Origin: Acidobacteriota bacterium | Lineage (GTDB): Bacteria; Acidobacteriota; Blastocatellia; RBC074 | Direction: 5' to 3' | DNA length: 64,000 nucleotides | Assembly (NCBI GenBank): GCA_018269055.1 | Contig: JAFDVI010000015.1 | Location: forward strand, 188,618-252,617 | In this document: piece by piece, positions 34,665-43,082 of the stretch | Numbering within the stretch: position 1 is the first letter of the stretch | Layout: every line of letters begins with the position of its first letter | The notes under the pieces: model-generated | Seen by the model: only the letters and a program-made list of their open reading frames with translations | What the model was told of the DNA's origin: nothing | The model's database searches: none | Program-made: the position numbers and the translations under genes

Positions 34665-37505
34665 ATGAAAAGTGGAAGCAAAGCAGTGCTGACGATCAAA
34701 TGGATTTTCTTCGTCACTCTGATTGTTCAATGTTTTTCTCCGAATGCGACTAAGCTTTCCGGCTTTTTTGCAAATGTAACAAGAACGAATGCTGAGGTTT
34801 CGGCAGCAGTTGCGGCGGCAACCCCGGAATTACCACGCGTTTTACTCAACACAACCTATACGCCGCCCGGCGGACGAATCATTACAGTGAATGCGGGCGG
34901 CGATCTTCAAGCCGCAATCAATCAGGCCGCACCGGGTGACATTATCACGCTGCAAGCCGGAGCGACATTTACGGGCAACTTTACGTTGCCAAATAAATCT
35001 GGAACGGGCTGGATTGTGATCCGCAGTTCAACTTCAGACGGCAGTTTACCGCCTCAAGGCACACGCATTTCACCGCAAAACGCCAGCCTGTTGCCGAGAA
35101 TCGTCACGCCAAACACAGATGCCGCAATCAAAACTGCGGCTGGCGCTCATAATTACAGACTGCTGGGGTTGGAAATCGGAATTCAGTCCGGCGTAACCCT
35201 GAATTACGGAATTGTCCGTCTGGGCGAGGGGGCTTCAGCGCAGAATTCGCTCGGTCAGGTTCCGCAAGACATCATTATTGACCGATGTTATATCCACGGA
35301 AACTCGACTGGCGACGTTTCGCGCGGCATCGGGCTGAATAGCGGACGCACAGCAGTCATTGACTCGTTCATTTCCGAATGCCACGCGGTCGGTGCCGATG
35401 CACAAGCAATTTGTGGTTGGAACGGGCCCGGCCCTTTCAAAATCGTCAATAATTACCTGGAAGGTTCGGGCGAAAATTTCATGCTCGGCGGAGCCGATCC
35501 TTCGATCAGCAATCTGGTCCCTTCGGACATAGAGTTCCGGAATAACTACGTGTACAAACCATTGCGTTGGAAGGTGGGGGAATCCACTTATGCCGGAATT
35601 CACTGGTCGGTGAAAAATCTGTTTGAATTGAAAAACGCGATGCGGTTGCTGATTGACGGAAACACGTTTGAAAACTGTTGGGGAGATGCCCAGCAAGGAT
35701 TCGCCATCTTGATGAAAAGCGTGAATCAGGACGGAACCGCTCCCTGGTCACAAACCAGTGACGTGACGTTTACCAACAACATCATCCGGCACAGTGGCGC
35801 TGGAATAAACCTGCTGGGAACTGATCCGAGCCAGCCCGGAGTGCCAATGAAACGGGTCTTGGTGCGTAACAATCTGTGGGATGACATCAATGATGCCCGT
35901 TGGACGTCCAGTGGACTCTATTTGCAGATCAGCAATGCGCCCGATGTCGTGGTGGATCACAACACGGTCATACAAACAGGAAGTGCGATTACGGCTTATG
36001 GTCCGCAGAGCCTGAATTTTGTTTTCACCAACAACATCCTGAATCATGGTCCTTACGGAGTGAAGGGCGATGGAACGGCCACAGGCAACGGGACGATCAG
36101 CGTCTATTTGCCTGGCGCCGTCTTTACCAGAAACGTGCTGGTTGGTGGTAGCTCGACGAATTACCCCACTGGCAACTATTTCCCGACGTCACTTAGCGCA
36201 GTCGGATTCGTAAACCTGACAGGCGGCGATTACCGACTTGTTTCCACCAGTCCCTATTGTGGCGTTGGAACCGACGGCCAGGATTTGGGCTATTTGTATG
36301 GTGGAACTACCCCGACCCCGACGCCGACCGCAACACCAACACCTACACCTGCGCTGGCAATCGCCAACGTTGCCGCGACCTCGATAACAACATCGAGCGC
36401 GACTATCACGTGGACAACAAACCAGTTTGCCGACAGTCAGGTTGAATATGGAACTACCACAGCTTACGGCAAGATAACCACGCTGAATCCCACACTTATA
36501 TCCAGTCACGTCGAGGTCGTCAGTGGTTTGGCAAGTGATACGGTTTACAACTATCGCGTCAAGTCCAAAACCAGCGGAGGCACATTGGCCGTTTCGTCCA
36601 ATTTCACATTCCGAACATTGGCCGCAAAACCATCGCCGACACCGACACCCACTCCGACACCGACACCCACTCCGACACCGACGCCCACTCCGACACCGAC
36701 GCCAACTCCGACTCCGCCTCCTGGTGACACGATTCCGCCGACCATCAGCGGAGTGGCTGCTGTGTCAATCTCAACTACCGGAGCCGCAATCAACTGGTTG
36801 ACGAACGAATCTTCGGATTCGCAGGTCGAATATGGAACGACGACCAGCTATGGCCAAACCACGAGCCTCAATACCAGCAGAGTGACAAACCATTCCATGG
36901 CATTGGTCAACCTGAAGTCCGGTCTGACCTATAACTTCCGCGTCAAATCACGCGATGCCGCAGGCAATTTGGCGGTTTCCGGCAATTTCACATTCAAAAC
37001 CACATCCGCGACTCTGGGAACTCCGGTCACCTGGACTCAGTTGCGCGGAGTAACGGTGTCGGGCAGCGTCCTGATGAAAGTTTACGGTTGCGAGGGCTGT
37101 CGTTCATCGGCTATTTCAACCCAGAACATTACATCGGGCGATGGTTATGTGGAATTTACGGCGGTTGAGGCCAACCGACGACGGTATGTCGGGCTGATCT
37201 TGAATAACAAGACCGTGACGATTGCGGGCATGGATTTTTCCCTTGAAATTGCCAACGGAGAGGCGGCTGTTATTGAAAGGGGCGCTTACCGAACCGAGGT
37301 GATTTATGGTCCCAACGACGTATTTCGCATCGCCATTGAAGGCGGTGTCGTCCGTTATTACAAAAATGGACAACTGTTTTATACCAGTTTCGTCCCTCCG
37401 GTTTATCCACTCGTCACCGCCGCGTGGATAGATCAATTGAACGGCACGGTCGCAAACGCCGTCATGAGCACTGGGGCGAGCGTTCAACTTCAGAAAAAGC
37501 GTTAG
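34665..37505 (+). CDS. Secreted modular beta-helix protein with FN3-like domains (copy 3)
   Basis: A 946-residue paralogue of the two preceding genes. The order is: signal region (about 1-50, with a hydrophobic core 'WIFFVTLIVQCF'), beta-helix (about 55-545, with 'GWNGPGPFKIVNNYLEGSGENF'), a Thr-Pro linker, an FN3-like domain beginning 'IANVAATSITTSSATITWTT', a longer Thr-Pro linker, a second FN3-like domain, and a C-terminal beta-rich domain of about 150 residues with a CEGC motif. The FN3-like units resemble purple-acid-phosphatase N-terminal domains. GAGG at 34656-34659 decides ATG 34665 over GTG 34659. The linkers and accessory domains suggest binding to or spanning of the extracellular matrix. 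Catalysis is unproven. Confidence 0.88.
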   Translation: MKSGSKAVLTIKWIFFVTLIVQCFSPNATKLSGFFANVTRTNAEVSAAVAAATPELPRVLLNTTYTPPGGRIITVNAGGDLQAAINQAAPGDIITLQAGATFTGNFTLPNKSGTGWIVIRSSTSDGSLPPQGTRISPQNASLLPRIVTPNTDAAIKTAAGAHNYRLLGLEIGIQSGVTLNYGIVRLGEGASAQNSLGQVPQDIIIDRCYIHGNSTGDVSRGIGLNSGRTAVIDSFISECHAVGADAQAICGWNGPGPFKIVNNYLEGSGENFMLGGADPSISNLVPSDIEFRNNYVYKPLRWKVGESTYAGIHWSVKNLFELKNAMRLLIDGNTFENCWGDAQQGFAILMKSVNQDGTAPWSQTSDVTFTNNIIRHSGAGINLLGTDPSQPGVPMKRVLVRNNLWDDINDARWTSSGLYLQISNAPDVVVDHNTVIQTGSAITAYGPQSLNFVFTNNILNHGPYGVKGDGTATGNGTISVYLPGAVFTRNVLVGGSSTNYPTGNYFPTSLSAVGFVNLTGGDYRLVSTSPYCGVGTDGQDLGYLYGGTTPTPTPTATPTPTPALAIANVAATSITTSSATITWTTNQFADSQVEYGTTTAYGKITTLNPTLISSHVEVVSGLASDTVYNYRVKSKTSGGTLAVSSNFTFRTLAAKPSPTPTPTPTPTPTPTPTPTPTPTPTPTPPPGDTIPPTISGVAAVSISTTGAAINWLTNESSDSQVEYGTTTSYGQTTSLNTSRVTNHSMALVNLKSGLTYNFRVKSRDAAGNLAVSGNFTFKTTSATLGTPVTWTQLRGVTVSGSVLMKVYGCEGCRSSAISTQNITSGDGYVEFTAVEANRRRYVGLILNNKTVTIAGMDFSLEIANGEAAVIERGAYRTEVIYGPNDVFRIAIEGGVVRYYKNGQLFYTSFVPPVYPLVTAAWIDQLNGTVANAVMSTGASVQLQKKR
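36636..36707 (+). repeat. Minisatellite encoding a Thr-Pro linker (4 x 18 bases)
   Basis: Four near-identical 18-base units starting CCGACACCGAC encode (PTPTPT). Units 1 and 2 are identical and units 3 and 4 differ by one or two bases. Copy-number change would keep the reading frame and alter linker length. Confidence 0.85.
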
Positions 37506-37524
37506 CTTACTGTTCGACGGCTAG

Positions 37525-37583
37525 TTGCATTGTGGTTGCGGTATACTTCAATTCCAAAAGGAGTCACCGCAACCACAATGCAA
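37525..37583 (+). promoter_or_regulatory. 18-bp perfect inverted repeat covering a start codon
   Basis: TTGCATTGTGGTTGCGGT at 37525-37542 pairs perfectly with 37566-37583, leaving a 23-base loop. The Shine-Dalgarno-like AAGGAG (37558-37563) is in the loop and the ATG of the CoA-transferase gene (37578-37580) is inside the right arm. No T tract follows, so it is not a standard terminator. It could be an RNA switch that hides the start codon or a DNA operator. Confidence 0.65.
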
Positions 37584-38828
37584 AACCAGACATCGTTACC
37601 ACGCCCGCTTGAAGGCGTGACCATTCTCGATTTAACCATTGCGCTCGCCGGGCCTTTTGCCACGCTAATTCTTGGGGGCTTGGGCGCGCGCGTTATCAAA
37701 GTCGAGAACCCGGCCGTTGGCGATCCCGCCCGCAGCAATTCGCCTTACCTTGGTCGAGACGGCGTGAAACTCGTCCGCGAAACCGAAGACGACATCTCCA
37801 TTTCGACCCTCAACCGCATGCGCAACAAGCTTGGTGTGACTCTAAACCTGAAACACCCGCAAGCTCGCGAAGTATTCAGCGACTTGGTTCGATCTTCCGA
37901 TGTGCTGGTGGAAAACTTCAGCCGAGGCACACTTGACCGATTGGGCCTGGGCTACAGCTTCGTGCGTGAAATCAACCCACGCATCGTGCATTGCGCGCTA
38001 ACTGGATTTGGTACGGAAGGTGACACAGGCTCTGCTAAAGCCCTCGATTCGATCATTCAGGCGCTCAGCGGATTGATGATGACTTCCGGTTCGACAGGGG
38101 AACCACCAGTCAGAGTGGGCGTGCCGTTTGCCGACCTGATCACGCCGCTATTTGCCGTCATTGGAATTCTGTCCGCGCTGAAGATGGCTGACCGAACCGG
38201 AGAAGGACAATTCGTGGATGTTTCGATGTTGGGCGTAATGACTTCGCTGGTGGCTTGCGAATCCTTCGACGCAATGGAAAGCCTGGGCATCCCCGTGCGC
38301 ACTGGTCAGACAATGCCGCGTCTGGCTCCGTTTGGGACTTACAGCGCCAGCGATGGTTACATTGCTATTTGCGCCCACCAGAACGATTTTGCCTACGGCG
38401 TTTTCAACGCGATGGGGCGACCGGAATTTGCTGCTGACGACCGTTTTCGCACGCGCGATCTCCGCGTCAAACACGTTGCGGAACTCGACGCCCTAATCAA
38501 TGCTTGGACGCGAACTTTGCCAAAAGCCGAACTGCTGAACATTCTGAATGCCGCCGGGGTTCCCTGCGCCGAAGTCCGCGATCCTCAAACCGCGCTCCGC
38601 GATCCTCGCGTTGTCGCACGAGGCGAAACCGTGCGCCTCGAACATCCACAGCACGGATTGGTGGATGATGTTTACGGAATGGGTTTGCCGATCAAGTTTT
38701 CCGCAGCGACCGCTGCTTATGATCAAGCTTCACCCGTAATGGGCGAACACAACCAGAATGTTTATGGAGAAATTCTCGGGTATTCACAGGAGCGTATTGA
38801 CGCGTTGCGTTCGCAGGGCGTGATTTGA
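37578..38828 (+). CDS. Family III (CaiB/BaiF) CoA-transferase
   Basis: A 416-residue CoA-transferase of the formyl-CoA/carnitine type. The N terminus 'LEGVTILDLTIALAGPFAT' is the Rossmann start; 'ALDSIIQALSGLM' carries the catalytic aspartate (about residue 171) that forms the acyl-enzyme intermediate; 'GEGQFVDVSMLGVM' follows. The acid substrate is not deducible. ATG 37578 is the only start fitting the family N terminus, but the AAGGAG ribosome site is 14 bases away, and both are part of a large inverted repeat. It converges with a HAD hydrolase gene; a small 6-bp hairpin (38826-38840) overlaps both stops. Confidence 0.93.
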   Translation: MQNQTSLPRPLEGVTILDLTIALAGPFATLILGGLGARVIKVENPAVGDPARSNSPYLGRDGVKLVRETEDDISISTLNRMRNKLGVTLNLKHPQAREVFSDLVRSSDVLVENFSRGTLDRLGLGYSFVREINPRIVHCALTGFGTEGDTGSAKALDSIIQALSGLMMTSGSTGEPPVRVGVPFADLITPLFAVIGILSALKMADRTGEGQFVDVSMLGVMTSLVACESFDAMESLGIPVRTGQTMPRLAPFGTYSASDGYIAICAHQNDFAYGVFNAMGRPEFAADDRFRTRDLRVKHVAELDALINAWTRTLPKAELLNILNAAGVPCAEVRDPQTALRDPRVVARGETVRLEHPQHGLVDDVYGMGLPIKFSAATAAYDQASPVMGEHNQNVYGEILGYSQERIDALRSQGVI

Positions 38829-38837
38829 TTGTGGCAA

Positions 38838-39509
38838 TCATTCGACCTGGTTGGGAAAAAAGTTGCGTTCAAGCAGCTCACCAATCCGCCCGATCTTTAT
38901 GTCCGCTGGTGGATACTTGGCCACCTCCGCTGAATCAAGTGCGTAATGCCCCTGAACAGGAAAAATAGTTGTCAACCGCTCGCCCCAGTCCCGCTTCATC
39001 GCCGTCAGAATTCTGAGCTTGTCGTCTACCATCACGTAATGATCTGCCGGGTAGCGGCGCTCGACATCAGGCAGTTCCAACTCCTTGTGAATGTAAATCA
39101 GGATGTTTTTGTCCACAGCCTCAAACAAGCCGGAGCGTTCAATTTTGCGCGGCTGGAAGACCACATCGCCATCCGAAAGAATGACCACCGGCCCCCATTG
39201 TTTGCAGTGTTCCAGAACATCCAGCGAATTTGGGTAAAGCCGATTGGCGAAAGGGTAGTTGACCAGATAAGTCGAAAGCGCCAGCAAGTGTGAGTCGTGG
39301 GGATAGGAAATCCGATAGCGTTGTAATGCGCCCAGGTAATCCGCATAGCCGAGTTCGGAGCGCAGTTGTTCGAAGATTTGCCAGTAATGCGCGCTGCGTT
39401 CTGACCCAACCTCGCGTTCCAGGTAATTTCGCAGGTCGCGGGTGACGCGGTCGTTATCGAGCAGCGTGTTATCCACATCGAAAAAGAAGACGATTGGATG
39501 TTTCGGCAT
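38838..39509 (-). CDS. HAD-family hydrolase
   Basis: A 223-residue haloacid-dehalogenase-type phosphatase. Motif I is 'FFFDVDNTLLDND' (nucleophile Asp near residue 10), motif II 'VVILSDGD', and the motif IV acidic pair is 'HYVMVDDK'. A helical cap of about 80 residues sits between motifs I and II (subfamily IA-like). The start at 39509 has a perfect AGGAGG eight bases upstream (39518-39523); the frame running to 39587 has none. It lies 89 bases downstream of purH on the same strand, but a functional link is unknown. Substrate unknown. Confidence 0.9.
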   Translation of the reverse strand: MPKHPIVFFFDVDNTLLDNDRVTRDLRNYLEREVGSERSAHYWQIFEQLRSELGYADYLGALQRYRISYPHDSHLLALSTYLVNYPFANRLYPNSLDVLEHCKQWGPVVILSDGDVVFQPRKIERSGLFEAVDKNILIYIHKELELPDVERRYPADHYVMVDDKLRILTAMKRDWGERLTTIFPVQGHYALDSAEVAKYPPADIKIGRIGELLERNFFPNQVE

Positions 39510-39598
39510 AAAAAGCACCTCCTGAAGACCACGTAACCCCGTGCCTGCATTGCTACGCAATTCCACAACCAGCGGACTTATGGGCATCTTGTTGAACG

Positions 39599-41254
39599 TC
39601 AGTGTTTAAAATGCCGCATTCCCGCGAAGACCATTGCAATGCCATGATCGTTAGCGGCCTCGATGACTTCCTTGTCGCGGACGGAACCTCCGGGTTGAAT
39701 CACCGCCGTGATGCCATGTTTGGCGGCTTCGTCCAATCCGTCGCGGAAGGGGAAGAAAGCATCCGACGCCAGCACGGTTCCAGCCAATGGCAATTGCGCT
39801 TTTGATGCGCCAAGCTTAACCGAATCCACGCGCGACATCTGGCCTGCACCAACGCCGACCAATTGATGCTCCGCCGAATAGACAATCGCATTCGATTTCA
39901 CGTGTTTGCAGATTGCCCAGGCAAATCGCAACGCACGCAGTTCGGCCGGAGTCGGTTTGCGCTCGGTGACGATTTCAAACTTTTCTTCGTCCAGCAATTC
40001 GGCGTCGCGCTCCTGAACCAAAACGCCTCCGCTGATGCGGCGCAATTCCAAATGCGTGCTGATGCGCAGGTTTTCGCCCATCCGCAGTATGCGAAGGTTT
40101 TTCTTGGCCGACAAAACCTGTTTCGCTTCGGCGGTGAAATCTGGCGCGATGATGACTTCGGCAAACATCTCGGCGATTTCTCTGGCCGTCTCTCCGTCAA
40201 CAATGCCGGAAAACGCGATGATGCCGCCGAAGGCCGAAACCGGATCGGTGGATTTGGCGCGTTGAAAAGCTTCCAGCGGGGAAGTCGCAACGCCGACCCC
40301 GCAGGGGTTGGTGTGTTTGATGATCGCGCAGGTGTGCGGCAGATTTTCGGCATCTATCGCGCCTTTGGCCCTGTTGTCACGCAGATGCAGGTGGTGAATT
40401 TCCATCACCAATTCCCAGGCTGCGTCAGTATCCAGCAAGTTGTTGTACGAAAGCTCTTTGCCTTGCAGTTGCTCGGCAGTCGCGACGCCGTGTTCGTTCG
40501 ATCCGGCCAGTTTATACAACGCCGCACGTTGATGCGGGTTCTCTCCGTAGCGCAATCCCATCGCCTTCTGAAGATTCAATTCAATCTCTTCCGGCAGGGC
40601 TGGTTGATTTGTCGCAGTGTCTCCAAGCGCAACTTCCGGATTTGCCGGTTGGCGCGACCACAGGAAGCGCGCGATTTCCTTGTCGTACGCCGCCGTATGG
40701 CGAAACGCCGTCAGCGCCAATTGGTAGCGGACAACATAGGGCAGCGAGCCTTGATGCGCGTCCAGCATTGCGGCGACCAGATCGTAATCCTTGGGATCAA
40801 CCACAACGGCTACGTCGTGATGATTTTTGGAGGCGGAACGAATCATCGCCGGGCCGCCAATGTCTATGTTTTCGATGGCGTCCTCCATCGTCACGTCCGG
40901 CTTTTGAATCGTCTGGCGGAACGGATAGAGGTTCACCACGACCAGATCAATCGGCTGAATGCCGTGTTCCTGCATCTTGGCTTGATGATCAGCGTTGTCG
41001 CGAATGCCCAGAATGCCGCCGTGCACTTTGGGATGCAGTGTTTTCACGCGGCCATCCAGCATTTCCGGAAAGCCCGTCAGGTCAGAAACGTCGCGGACAC
41101 TGAGTCCGGATTCGCGCAACAGTTTGGCGGTTCCTCCGGTTGAAACCAGTTCGACGTTGTAAGCGGCGAGTTGTTGGGCGAATTCGGCCAGGCCGGTTTT
41201 GTCCGAAACGCTAATCAGCGCGCGCGTGATCTTCTTCAATGATTGGTCTTGCAC
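39599..41254 (-). CDS. purH: Bifunctional AICAR formyltransferase/IMP cyclohydrolase
   Basis: A 551-residue enzyme for the last two steps of IMP synthesis: formylation of AICAR by 10-formyl-THF and ring closure to IMP. The N-terminal MGS-like cyclohydrolase domain begins 'ITRALISVSDKTGLAEFAQQL' and includes 'LDGRVKTLHPKVHGGIL'. The C-terminal transformylase has the 'KHTNPCGVGVA' motif (catalytic Lys-His) and 'SDAFFPFRDGLDEAAKHGI'. It is slightly longer than the usual ~520-530 residues, because of an insertion near residue 210. The start is GTG at 41254 with AGGAG nine or ten bases upstream. No other purine genes are adjacent. Confidence 0.98.
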   Translation of the reverse strand: MQDQSLKKITRALISVSDKTGLAEFAQQLAAYNVELVSTGGTAKLLRESGLSVRDVSDLTGFPEMLDGRVKTLHPKVHGGILGIRDNADHQAKMQEHGIQPIDLVVVNLYPFRQTIQKPDVTMEDAIENIDIGGPAMIRSASKNHHDVAVVVDPKDYDLVAAMLDAHQGSLPYVVRYQLALTAFRHTAAYDKEIARFLWSRQPANPEVALGDTATNQPALPEEIELNLQKAMGLRYGENPHQRAALYKLAGSNEHGVATAEQLQGKELSYNNLLDTDAAWELVMEIHHLHLRDNRAKGAIDAENLPHTCAIIKHTNPCGVGVATSPLEAFQRAKSTDPVSAFGGIIAFSGIVDGETAREIAEMFAEVIIAPDFTAEAKQVLSAKKNLRILRMGENLRISTHLELRRISGGVLVQERDAELLDEEKFEIVTERKPTPAELRALRFAWAICKHVKSNAIVYSAEHQLVGVGAGQMSRVDSVKLGASKAQLPLAGTVLASDAFFPFRDGLDEAAKHGITAVIQPGGSVRDKEVIEAANDHGIAMVFAGMRHFKH

Positions 41255-41420
41255 TTTGAAGGTCTCCTGGAAGGTATCTGATTTTTGGCGGTAGACGCGA
41301 GTTTACGGTATGGCACAGGAGTTGAAAAGTTGGCGGTGTCGCTCAGAAGGTAAAAGTGAGAGATGCAGTTTTTTTAGCAAGGTTTTGAAAAAGTAACCGA
41401 GTCATCGAAGGAGGAAAGAG

Positions 41421-42542
41421 ATGATGAAAATCAACAAGATAGATCAGATAAAGGTCAGCGTGCTGTGGGCAGTTTTGTTAGTTCCGTTTCTGTTGGTGTC
41501 GGGGCAGGCGCAATGGTTTCCGAACCAGAACGCGAATCAATATCCCAATTCGGGTGTTTCGCGTTTTAGATGGGAAGGCGTAGTGGATGGAACCAGCACC
41601 ATCACCATCAAAAGCCGTCGCGTGAATGTCGAAACTCATTCCGGGTTGCCCGTACAGCGGCAAAAGTACGAATTCACCGATGCGTTGCCGCGCGTCGCGA
41701 TGAATATTCAATTGGTGGTTCTGGATGGCCGCGATCGGGTTCGGTTGATCGAATCGCCCCGCCCAAATAATGATTTTGCAGCCGTCATCAGAATTGATGA
41801 TCGCAGCGGTGGACGTGATTTTTACAGTTTCGAGTTGCGATGGAACGACCGCGATTACCGAGACAATGGCGGCGGGTGGTCAGGCAATTCACCTCGGAAT
41901 TCCGATTACGTGACTTGGAGCGGCCGGGTTGATGGCGAATCCATTATACGGTTTCGCAGCGACAAGGCGTTTGACCAGACAATCAACGGGCAGGGCATTT
42001 ACGGCGAACGCTATCAATTCAGTGCTCCGCTACCGAGCCGCCCGGTGGATGTGAATCTGCGCAACACACAGGGCCGGGGCGAAATTTTGATTGTCGAACA
42101 ACCCAGTCGCGCGAATAACTTCACTGTGGTTGTGAAAGTCCGCGATCGTCAAAACGGAGCGGGGAATTATTCGTTCACGTTGGCTTGGGAGAAACAAAAT
42201 TATCGAGACCCGGATCATGGACGCTGGAATGATTTCCCGAACGGTAATGGGCGTGGCTTAAGTTGGTCCGGCCGGGTTGATGGTCGCGATTTGATTAACA
42301 TTCGCGGCAACAGTTTGTGGGTGGACCATCGGGACGGGCAGCCGGTGTACGACGCGAACTACAATTTTTATAACCCGCTGCCGAATCGGCAATGCGCTGT
42401 CAACATACGTCAAGTGAACGGGCGCGGGAATGTTCGCGTGATCGAACAACCTTCGCCGTACAACAACTACACAGCGGTGATTCAGGTAGAAGACCGCGAC
42501 GGCGGCTCGGACTTTTACAATCTGGATATTGACTGGCAGTAA
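41421..42542 (+). CDS. Secreted protein with three internal ~100-residue repeats
   Basis: A 373-residue protein that I do not recognise. The signal peptide ends near 'LLVSGQAQ' (about residue 31). Three repeats follow at about 46-140, 162-258 and 280-373. Each has the pattern W-x-G-x-V-D-G, then P-V-Y-like, 'Y.F..PLP', a 'GRG.V..IEQP' strand, and 'V.DR..G..FY.F.L.W', suggestive of tandem beta-sandwich or beta-barrel units. Spacers between repeats are rich in Asn, Gly, Asp and Arg. Conserved Asp and Arg could bind ligand or calcium. AGGAGG stands ahead of the double ATG (41421/41424). Likely periplasmic or surface-exposed; function unknown. Confidence 0.85.
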   Translation: MMKINKIDQIKVSVLWAVLLVPFLLVSGQAQWFPNQNANQYPNSGVSRFRWEGVVDGTSTITIKSRRVNVETHSGLPVQRQKYEFTDALPRVAMNIQLVVLDGRDRVRLIESPRPNNDFAAVIRIDDRSGGRDFYSFELRWNDRDYRDNGGGWSGNSPRNSDYVTWSGRVDGESIIRFRSDKAFDQTINGQGIYGERYQFSAPLPSRPVDVNLRNTQGRGEILIVEQPSRANNFTVVVKVRDRQNGAGNYSFTLAWEKQNYRDPDHGRWNDFPNGNGRGLSWSGRVDGRDLINIRGNSLWVDHRDGQPVYDANYNFYNPLPNRQCAVNIRQVNGRGNVRVIEQPSPYNNYTAVIQVEDRDGGSDFYNLDIDWQ

Positions 42543-42561
42543 TTGATTTCAGGCTGGGGTG

Positions 42562-42604
42562 AAAAAGAGGGCTGAGCGTTTGAACACGCATCAGCCCTCT
42601 TCCT
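42562..42604. terminator. Bidirectional rho-independent terminator
   Basis: An 11-bp stem (AAGAGGGCTGA at 42565-42575 with TCAGCCCTCTT at 42591-42601), with an inner GCGT/ACGC extension across a one-base bulge. It is flanked by A residues (42562-42566) and by TCCTTTT, so it can act for the converging genes on both strands. Confidence 0.85.
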
Positions 42605-42634
42605 TTTGGTTGGTTGGCAATTTCCGTCAGGCGA

Positions 42635-43045
42635 TCAGCCTTTGATCAAACCCACTGCAAGGCTCAGCAATCGGTCAATCTCATCTTGTGAGTATTCGTA
42701 ATCGCGATGCACGCCAATTCCCAGCGTCCCCTGCATTTGACCGGCGGCATCACGGATCGGAACAACAATCGCTCCATTGACGCCCGTAGCTTTTGCGCCG
42801 GAAGGGAACTTGCCCGATTCGTCAGTTTGCAGGTTGCAGACAGAAACCGGCTCGTTGCGTTCAGCGGCCAATCCCGCCATTCCTTTGCCAATCGGCACGA
42901 CGCTGACTACGGGCACAATGTGCGGAGGCAATCCAATGTGAGCCTTTAGGATCAGCACGCCATTTTCCACAAGGTGAATTGATCCTGTGTCAGCGGCAAA
43001 TTCGCGGATGATGTCTTCCAGTTTTTGTTGCAGATTCAAAGTCAT
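42635..43045 (-). CDS. GAF-domain protein
   Basis: A 136-residue single-domain protein. The fold is indicated by 'GSIHLVENGVLILKAHIGLPP', 'GKGMAGLAAERNEPVSVCNL' and 'GAIVVPIRDAAGQMQGTLGIGV', the usual beta-strand order of GAF domains. It lacks the three-cysteine arrangement of free methionine-R-sulfoxide reductases, so a signal-binding role is more likely. It starts 37 bases downstream of the Ser/Thr kinase stop on the same strand, suggesting a shared transcript and perhaps a sensory partner for that kinase. Ligand unknown. Confidence 0.88.
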   Translation of the reverse strand: MTLNLQQKLEDIIREFAADTGSIHLVENGVLILKAHIGLPPHIVPVVSVVPIGKGMAGLAAERNEPVSVCNLQTDESGKFPSGAKATGVNGAIVVPIRDAAGQMQGTLGIGVHRDYEYSQDEIDRLLSLAVGLIKG

Positions 43046-43082
43046 AAATCAGCAGTAAAGCCACAGTTTGAGCAGGTGCTTT

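Noticed and set aside
38826..38840. TGATTG/CAATCA hairpin at the convergent stops of the CoA-transferase and HAD genes
   Set aside because: Only six pairs with a 3-base loop and no T tract; too weak to call a terminator.
39863..41143. 426-codon + strand open frame opposite purH
   Set aside because: It is the complement of a well-conserved purine enzyme; its composition (Phe, Arg, Gln, Asn-rich) is that of an antisense shadow.
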